A stretch of 64,000 nt of DNA from Diphasiastrum complanatum (lineage: Eukaryota; Streptophyta; Lycopodiopsida; Lycopodiales; Lycopodiaceae), in NCBI GenBank assembly GCA_029204225.1, contig CM055092.1, positions 80,608,189 to 80,672,188 of the forward strand, read 5' to 3'. Position 1 is the first letter of the stretch; every line of letters begins with the position of its first letter. Made by a program: the position numbers and the translations under genes. Positions 59,102 to 64,000 of the stretch are shown one piece after another. The notes under the pieces are model-generated. The model was given only the letters and a program-made list of their open reading frames with translations. It was not told where the DNA came from and ran no database searches.

Positions 59102-61370
59102 AAGAAAGAAAGAAAGCTTTATTGATGTCTTTTCCATGCCAAAAGGCATGTAAGACAAAAAAGTACATGCTAAGTATGTGGTATTAATGTGAGTGTATGA
59201 AAAATTTCCAAACCAATAAAAAAGTACATCTAGATCTAAATGCTAAATTTGAGAGAAATGTAATGCAAAATATATCCATCTACAAATTAGTGATAGAATG
59301 GTAAAATGGTATAAAGGGTTGTCATCGCGTCCTGCCATTGCTGAAGAAGGATATAATAAAAGTTATTGCTGGAGGGCTGTCTAGGGTGCGCTACTAATAT
59401 CGTCAAGGAGATCGTCTATGGGATGGGTGTCTCCTCACAATAGGACAAGTAGCTCTGACTAGAACATGATGCTGAGTGATACATGGTCTCTGTTCTCTAT
59501 GTGTAGGAGTGTCATCACTGGTGTCTGACTTTGGATCTATTTGTGGTCTTCTATTAGAGAAGAAGGACGCAATCTAGACCTGTGTATCTGAGTGACTTTG
59601 TTGATCTGGTTGCTAGTCTTGTTGCAGTAAGAACATCTCCCGTACTATGAGTGCAACACAGCGTGGATCCTCATATGCAGTAAGGGATCACAACATAAGA
59701 GGCGTATTTCGAAATAGACAATAGTTTCTCCCTCTGATCTCATAGTAGATCGGGCATCTAAATATTTAGTGATCCTTGAACTCCACCTCATCTAGGGAAT
59801 GCTATATAACTGGCAAGTTCTTCTTGGAGTACGTTGGAAGTGTCTAGTCTCAATCACGAGCTAGTGTGATGAAAGTTGGAGCCGTCAGACCATGAGATAA
59901 TCTTGAATCCAAATAGCATGATAGGATTAGGAGTTCTGCTACATCCGACTCTGAAAAGTGAGTTCGATGATAGTGGGCTTTGACCTCTAACTGGCCTTGC
60001 CATGCTTGACAAAGATATGCTCTATATATGGATTGTTTGATGTAATCATGTGTCTCCAATGGAAGATTTGTCATAGAGATGCCAAGTGTATCAAGTAAAT
60101 TGGAGTCTTTCAAACTCATGACAATCGATAACCTTGGCTATGAAGATGCTGAGATGAGGTAAGTGTTGCCTGTGTGTATCTCTGCTCAGAGGTTGAAAAT
60201 ATTGTTACTCGTTGATAAACCAAAAGATGGCATCAAGTTCTATAGGTGAGGCTATAAACTTTGCTAGACTAACGTGATGGGGGACGGATGGCTTTTAATT
60301 TCGTATCATTCTTGATAACATAGTGCTCTACAAGCTCGAGATATTGGCTCAGTGCATTCATTTAAGGTTGTGGGAGAACAGTGGTCTAAAAAAGCCGACA
60401 CTTACTCGGGGCATCTCGAATAAACTTCTGAAAAAAAACCCCTCCAACTGGACAAGGGAAGCATGTCCTTCCCAAGACTAGTAATAGCTACTTGTCTCAT
60501 ACCAAATATAGGGCCAATGAATAGCGCCCCTAAGTAATTATAACATGACACAATCTCTAGTGGCTTCCCATCAAAGATAAGCTCTTGTTGCAACATGAAG
60601 GCCTTGGTGTATTAAAAATCATAACCTTGGTGTTCGTAATATTAACCCCCAAACGCCATCTGGTATAGAAAACATGAAGGCTATCCAACTCCCTCTCTAG
60701 TCATGGAGACTAGAATTATATCATTTGCATAAAGGAGGCAATCAAAATGTTAATACGTCTACAACTTGCACCATCACACGACTCAATGACTTTCTCAAGC
60801 TCATCAATGTATAATCCAAAAAGAGTAGGTCATAGGGAACAACCTTGCTTAACCCCAATGTGCTCTATGTCTGCTTGATACCTCTGTCACTCCAAAAAAC
60901 CTAGAACTCTCTCATAAAGTTCCATTACTGCTAGGACTGTGTCAATGGAGAAATCACATAGCTTTTGGGTGCGAAGGGATTGTGGGAAAAATTTAAAGAA
61001 TTTCTCAAAGTCAACAAAATAGTTGTAATCTCACTCTCTCCTTTGTTTGGCATCCTCAATGAATGCTTGAAGAGTAAAGACATAGTCTGCAGTGGAATAG
61101 TGAGCCTGGAAACCTACTTGGCCCAATGCATGTCTTGGCCCAATGCATGTAGTTTCATGGTCTTAGCCTTAAAACTTATCACTGACTAGAGAATAGTGCC
61201 ATATAGCTTTGCAAGAATGTGTTCAATTATGATAGTATGGGGGTCATCATTTTTGTGAATGGAATGGATGATGTTACTGCACCGGGATGGAGGGAAAACT
61301 AGAGACAACACGGTCGAGTAGAGTGGTTAAAGTAGGGGAGAAGAAAAAATGAGGCATCTCAAAATGAGCT
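59102..61370 (-). mobile_element. LINE copy 3, decayed
   Basis: Minus strand, older than copies 1 and 2. Recognisable pieces: the end YEDPRCVALIVREMF (about 59690-59640), THDYKQSIYRAYLCQAW-like sequence at 60060-59990, SCYNYLGALFIGPIF at about 60540, an RT motif LLYANDIILV at about 60710 in which YADD has become YAND, and IHSI(H)KNDD-like sequence near 61250. The 3' end has the family hairpin (ATGCC-TTTT-GGCAT, about 59133-59147) and a CTTTCTTTCTTT tail. The 5' limit is approximate. Confidence 0.8.
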
Positions 61371-61791
61371 AATGTTTGAGAGAAGTAAGTTTCAAATTCC
61401 CCAGCAAAAAAGGCAAACCACTTCACTGTTTAGGTTTGGCACATGTGGACTAGCCTGTGAATGGGATGGGCTATGGCGAAATGGTACTCTATACTACTAG
61501 CTTGCTCTATTTTTTTGTCATCTGGTAGTTTCCTGTCATTGCAATGTTGATAGTCTGAGCAGGCTGCGTTCACAAGAGAGAATATCTCATGATTAGGGTA
61601 ATTGTACCTTGATGATTCTGCAGGAATAACTGTGGAATTTTTTTCACCTGAACATTTGCTTCAAAGTGATTGAGCCTAGGTATGCTTAGGATACCAGTGC
61701 AGTAGAATGGTTATTTGTAAACTTTTTCCTCTTCATTTAATCTCAATGTCTATGTGCTTACCACTTATTTTGATGGCAATGTTTGTTTTAG
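61371..61791 (+). other. 3' part of intron 1
   Basis: No element recognised. It ends in a pyrimidine-rich stretch and TTTGTTTTAG. Confidence 0.5.
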
Positions 61792-61884
61792 GATATTTTG
61801 TTTGTTGCTGCAAAGAAGAAAAAGGGTATGTGCATTGGATTCATAACTTTTGCCGCTGCTGAATATGCTTCACTTGCAAAGGAG
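61792..61884 (+). CDS. TRMT2-like gene, exon 2
   Basis: 31 codons, phase 0 at both ends: DILFVAAKKKKGMCIGFITF then AAAEYASLAKE. This supplies strands 2 and 3 of the RRM (GFITF is RNP1-like). Acceptor TTTTAG/GATATT, donor GAG/GTAACA. The run of lysines followed by G-[ML]-x-[IV]-GF-[IV]-[TS]-F is what I expect in plant TRMT2 proteins. Confidence 0.75.
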
Positions 61885-62009
61885 GTAACATGTCTGCAAA
61901 GCTTTTGTTAAGTTTTAAATTGCTGACTCTGCTGATTATGTCAAGTTTAATTCAAGGGAGAATGATTTGTATCGATCGGTGATTTATGGAAATGGATTGG
62001 AAGCAGCAG

Positions 62010-62324
62010 CTAGAAGGTCTGTGGGTTAACAAGAGAAAGCTCAAAGTCGAAGATGTACAGCCTCGTATCTGTACCTGGGACAAGCCCAGGGAATTATCCA
62101 AGGGAATCCAAAATGAAAGTATTGAATCTCAAAAATCAATGACAGTTGAAGAAAAAGCATCTTCTGGGGTTATTCTTTCTTTGGAAAATTTAGTAAATAA
62201 ATGTGCAGGAGATATCACAAAGACCAGGGATGTTTGTGATGCTGTGACTCCCCTAGCACGAATACCATATGAAGAGCAGTTGACACTAAAAAAGAATGCC
62301 ATTTCACAAATTCTGAAAAAACTT
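62010..62324 (+). CDS. TRMT2-like gene, exon 3
   Basis: 105 codons. It starts LEGLWVNKRKLKVEDVQPR, the last RRM helix and strand. A variable linker follows, then DVCDAVTPLARIPYEEQLTLKK and ISQILKKL, the conserved segment preceding the methyltransferase domain in TRMT2 (animal TRMT2A has VTPLW..PY.EQL). Donor CTT/GTAAGA, phase 0. The acceptor is uncertain: in-frame sites at 62004, 62007 and 62010 all follow AG; an upstream in-frame stop at 61980 limits the choice. I chose 62010 because it joins best with exon 2. Confidence 0.75.
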
Positions 62325-62531
62325 GTAAGAGCCATCAATCTTGACAGTGTTTCATTTATGTTGTAGGATTGAATTGACTTTCTCTAAATGTTTATTCCTG
62401 CTAGAGATTTCATTATTTGATGAAACTTTTGCAAATATGCTCGTGTTCTTTACAAAATGGTGCTAAGAAGCTGTCTTTGTTCTGTGATGTGATTGTGTAT
62501 GCCTGAAAATATTGTGTATGCTCATTCTTAG

Positions 62532-62604
62532 GCTCGTAATACGCGGAAGTGTTGTGCGGATGATGTAATAATTCCATATTGGTTAAGCTCCACAAAGGAT
62601 CGAG
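62532..62604 (+). CDS. TRMT2-like gene, exon 4
   Basis: 73 bases, entering in phase 0 and leaving in phase 1: ARNTRKCCADDVIIPYWLSS then TKDR. Acceptor TCATTCTTAG, donor CGAG/GTAAGG. It matches the stretch after the QL..KK helix, where plant proteins have NARKACP...PW. The methyltransferase catalytic domain must lie beyond the right edge. Confidence 0.7.
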
Positions 62605-62849
62605 GTAAGGGAGACACAGCATAACTACCTTGTTAAGCAAGTTAGATCAATGCATGCTGGATTCTTCCTTAATTTACTATTGATTTTTCTTCGAGCACAT
62701 GAGATCTGTACTCCATATCGGACTTGATTATTTAGATCCAACAACAATTTGGACTAGGGATTGTCAGCTTTTGAATTATGAAATGTGTTAGGGGGTAAAT
62801 CTGGTGGAATATTACACCTGGACTTCATCAGATTTCCTGATCCTGATTT

Positions 62850-63051
62850 ATAGCAATGCCTTATCTGTCCTCTTGATGTAGTAGATTATATTAGACGCAT
62901 TTTCTTTTGTAGATTCAGAGACATTTTCATACGCTTCCACATGTTTCACACACTTGAGATGTACTTATTCGTCTTATATGCCTTTGGCATGGAAAAGACA
63001 TTAATAAAGCTCTCTCTCTCCTCTCTCTCTCTCATCTCTCTCTCTCTCACG
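62850..63051 (+). mobile_element. LINE 3' end with hairpin and (CT)n tail
   Basis: Plus strand. GTCTTATATGCCTTTGGCAT at 62971-62990 followed by GGAAAAGACATTAATAAAG is the same 3' terminus as in LINE copies 2 and 3. A CTCTCTC-rich tail runs to about 63049. The 5' limit of this fragment is not resolved. Confidence 0.7.
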
Positions 63052-63084
63052 ATGGCTGCCTCTCTCGCGATTGGCTGCCTCTAG

Positions 63085-63942
63085 GTGATCGCTGCCTGCC
63101 CCCCCCCTCCCCAATGGCAAGGAAGACAAGGGGGAGCCCTTGCTCCTCCGCCCCTTCCTCCTCCATCCCCTCCCACTCCGCCTTCAACCCTCCCTACACA
63201 AAAGATTCCACCTGCTGCTGCGCAGCAGGCCCCTCTAGCTGCCACGCAAACCACCCCTGTTGCGCAGCTGCAGGCCCCTTCCGCTGATGAGAAACTGGCC
63301 CTCCTGCTGATGCGCAACAGGTCCCTCCCCTTGTTGGACATGTCCCTCCCCCCGCTGGACAGGCCCCTCCTGCTGATGAACAACAGGCCCCTCTCCCTGC
63401 TGGACAGCTGCAGGCGCCCCCCCCCCTCTTCCCATTCTACCCTCAGATCCCCTCCCCCCCTCGTGTCTACTCCTGTCTCTATCTCTACTCCTGTCTCTAT
63501 CCCTAACGCCCCGGACACACCCTTCCAATCTAACGCCGACTACACCACCTCCAAATCCTTTGAAAACTTTTTAGCCTACCAACTGAAGGAGTTGAAAGAA
63601 GACGTACAAGCCTTGAAACTAGAAATCATTCAACTACGAACAGAGAACCAACAGCTCCGGACAGAAATGGATAACAAGGCTTCCCAACCGCAAGAAGAGA
63701 CAAGGACGAAGATACAAAACCTGGAACAGCAGCTGAACCAGCACAAAGAATCAACCAAAACATGGGCATCTACCCTCACAATTGACAAAAGTACCAGCCC
63801 ACCATGGTTAGCCGATGGCAGAAGTAAATCTGCCCCTTTTTCATTATTCATTTCCGCTACTCTTACGAAAGAAAAGCTTAGGGATTCCAAAGCTCTTAAT
63901 ATTTGGGTGCGAGGTATTGTTGATACCCAAAAACGCCATTGA
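63085..63942 (+). CDS. LINE ORF1-like protein (proline-rich, coiled coil), partial
   Basis: An open frame of 285 codons; a stop precedes it at 63082, and the first in-frame ATG is at 63310, so it is 5'-incomplete, frameshifted at the start, or starts at 63310 (about 210 codons). The N-terminal half is proline/alanine-rich. Then comes a heptad coiled coil (AYQLKELKEDVQALKLEI, LRTENQQLRTEM, KIQNLEQQLNQH), then ALNIWVRGIVDTQ, which resembles the RNA-binding region start of LINE ORF1 proteins. It follows the LINE 3' tail directly, in the same orientation, and is open almost to the window edge. Confidence 0.6.
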   Translation: MIAACPPPPQWQGRQGGALAPPPLPPPSPPTPPSTLPTQKIPPAAAQQAPLAATQTTPVAQLQAPSADEKLALLLMRNRSLPLLDMSLPPLDRPLLLMNNRPLSLLDSCRRPPPSSHSTLRSPPPLVSTPVSISTPVSIPNAPDTPFQSNADYTTSKSFENFLAYQLKELKEDVQALKLEIIQLRTENQQLRTEMDNKASQPQEETRTKIQNLEQQLNQHKESTKTWASTLTIDKSTSPPWLADGRSKSAPFSLFISATLTKEKLRDSKALNIWVRGIVDTQKRH

Positions 63943-64000
63943 TGAAGCGAAAAGATTTCTTTGCACTACCCTAGGACACAATGCAGATGGTGCACTAAGA

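Larger units (their letters stand above)
62605..64000 (+). other. Intron 4 of the TRMT2-like gene (incomplete)
   Basis: Starts GTAAGG and is not closed within the window. It contains a LINE 3' end and a LINE ORF1. No further exon was recognised up to 64000. Confidence 0.55.

Overview
This is nuclear DNA of a land plant with a repeat-rich genome. It holds two recognisable host genes in a sea of decayed Ty1/copia, Ty3/gypsy and LINE elements and many solo LTRs. The splicing factor gene has the plant architecture (STAR/KH domain, two zinc knuckles and an added RRM), and intron 1 of the second host gene is about 8.6 kb and filled with LINEs. I infer a large-genome plant, perhaps a fern or gymnosperm; the sequence alone does not settle which.

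Layout: 1-12.5 kb is a scrap-yard of copia fragments and LTRs. It includes a 1.15-kb solo-LTR family member (8316-9465) and a palindromic copia remnant (9633-12350). The host gene SF1/branchpoint-binding protein lies at 13604-16588 as one uninterrupted coding exon with three upstream ORFs in a tandemly duplicated leader. From 17.6 to 28.1 kb there are nested insertions: a minus-strand copia gag is split by an insertion flanked by a 9-bp repeat, which itself contains a plus-strand copia element with two nearly identical LTRs but no visible reverse transcriptase. Next to it, a 1162-bp solo LTR with a GAGAG target duplication sits inside another LTR whose empty site is present at 6450. From 28.8 to 40.5 kb there is a broken minus-strand Ty3/gypsy element: gag at 39.1-40.5, RT-RNaseH-integrase at 31.9-33.8, and an extra coiled-coil ORF between integrase and the polypurine tract at 29.2-31.4. 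It is interrupted by two plus-strand copia remnants. From 40.5 to 44.5 kb there is G-rich, strand-skewed repetitive DNA with a 24-bp minisatellite and an 827-bp solo LTR. From 46.7 to 51.8 kb there is a 2.77-kb direct tandem duplication cut off by a 28-base C run.

The second host gene starts at 52681 and runs off the right edge. Four exons (52681-53148, 61792-61884, about 62010-62324, 62532-62604) encode the start of a tRNA (uracil-5-)-methyltransferase of the TRMT2 type: an RRM split over exons 1-3, then the conserved linker that precedes the methyltransferase domain. Intron 1 contains three minus-strand LINE copies. Intron 4 contains a plus-strand LINE 3' end followed directly by a LINE ORF1-like gene. 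Three LINE 3' ends share a hairpin with compensatory base changes.

The two host genes act in RNA metabolism (branchpoint recognition and tRNA modification) and are otherwise unrelated. Nearly all remaining open frames are transposon debris or antisense shadows.
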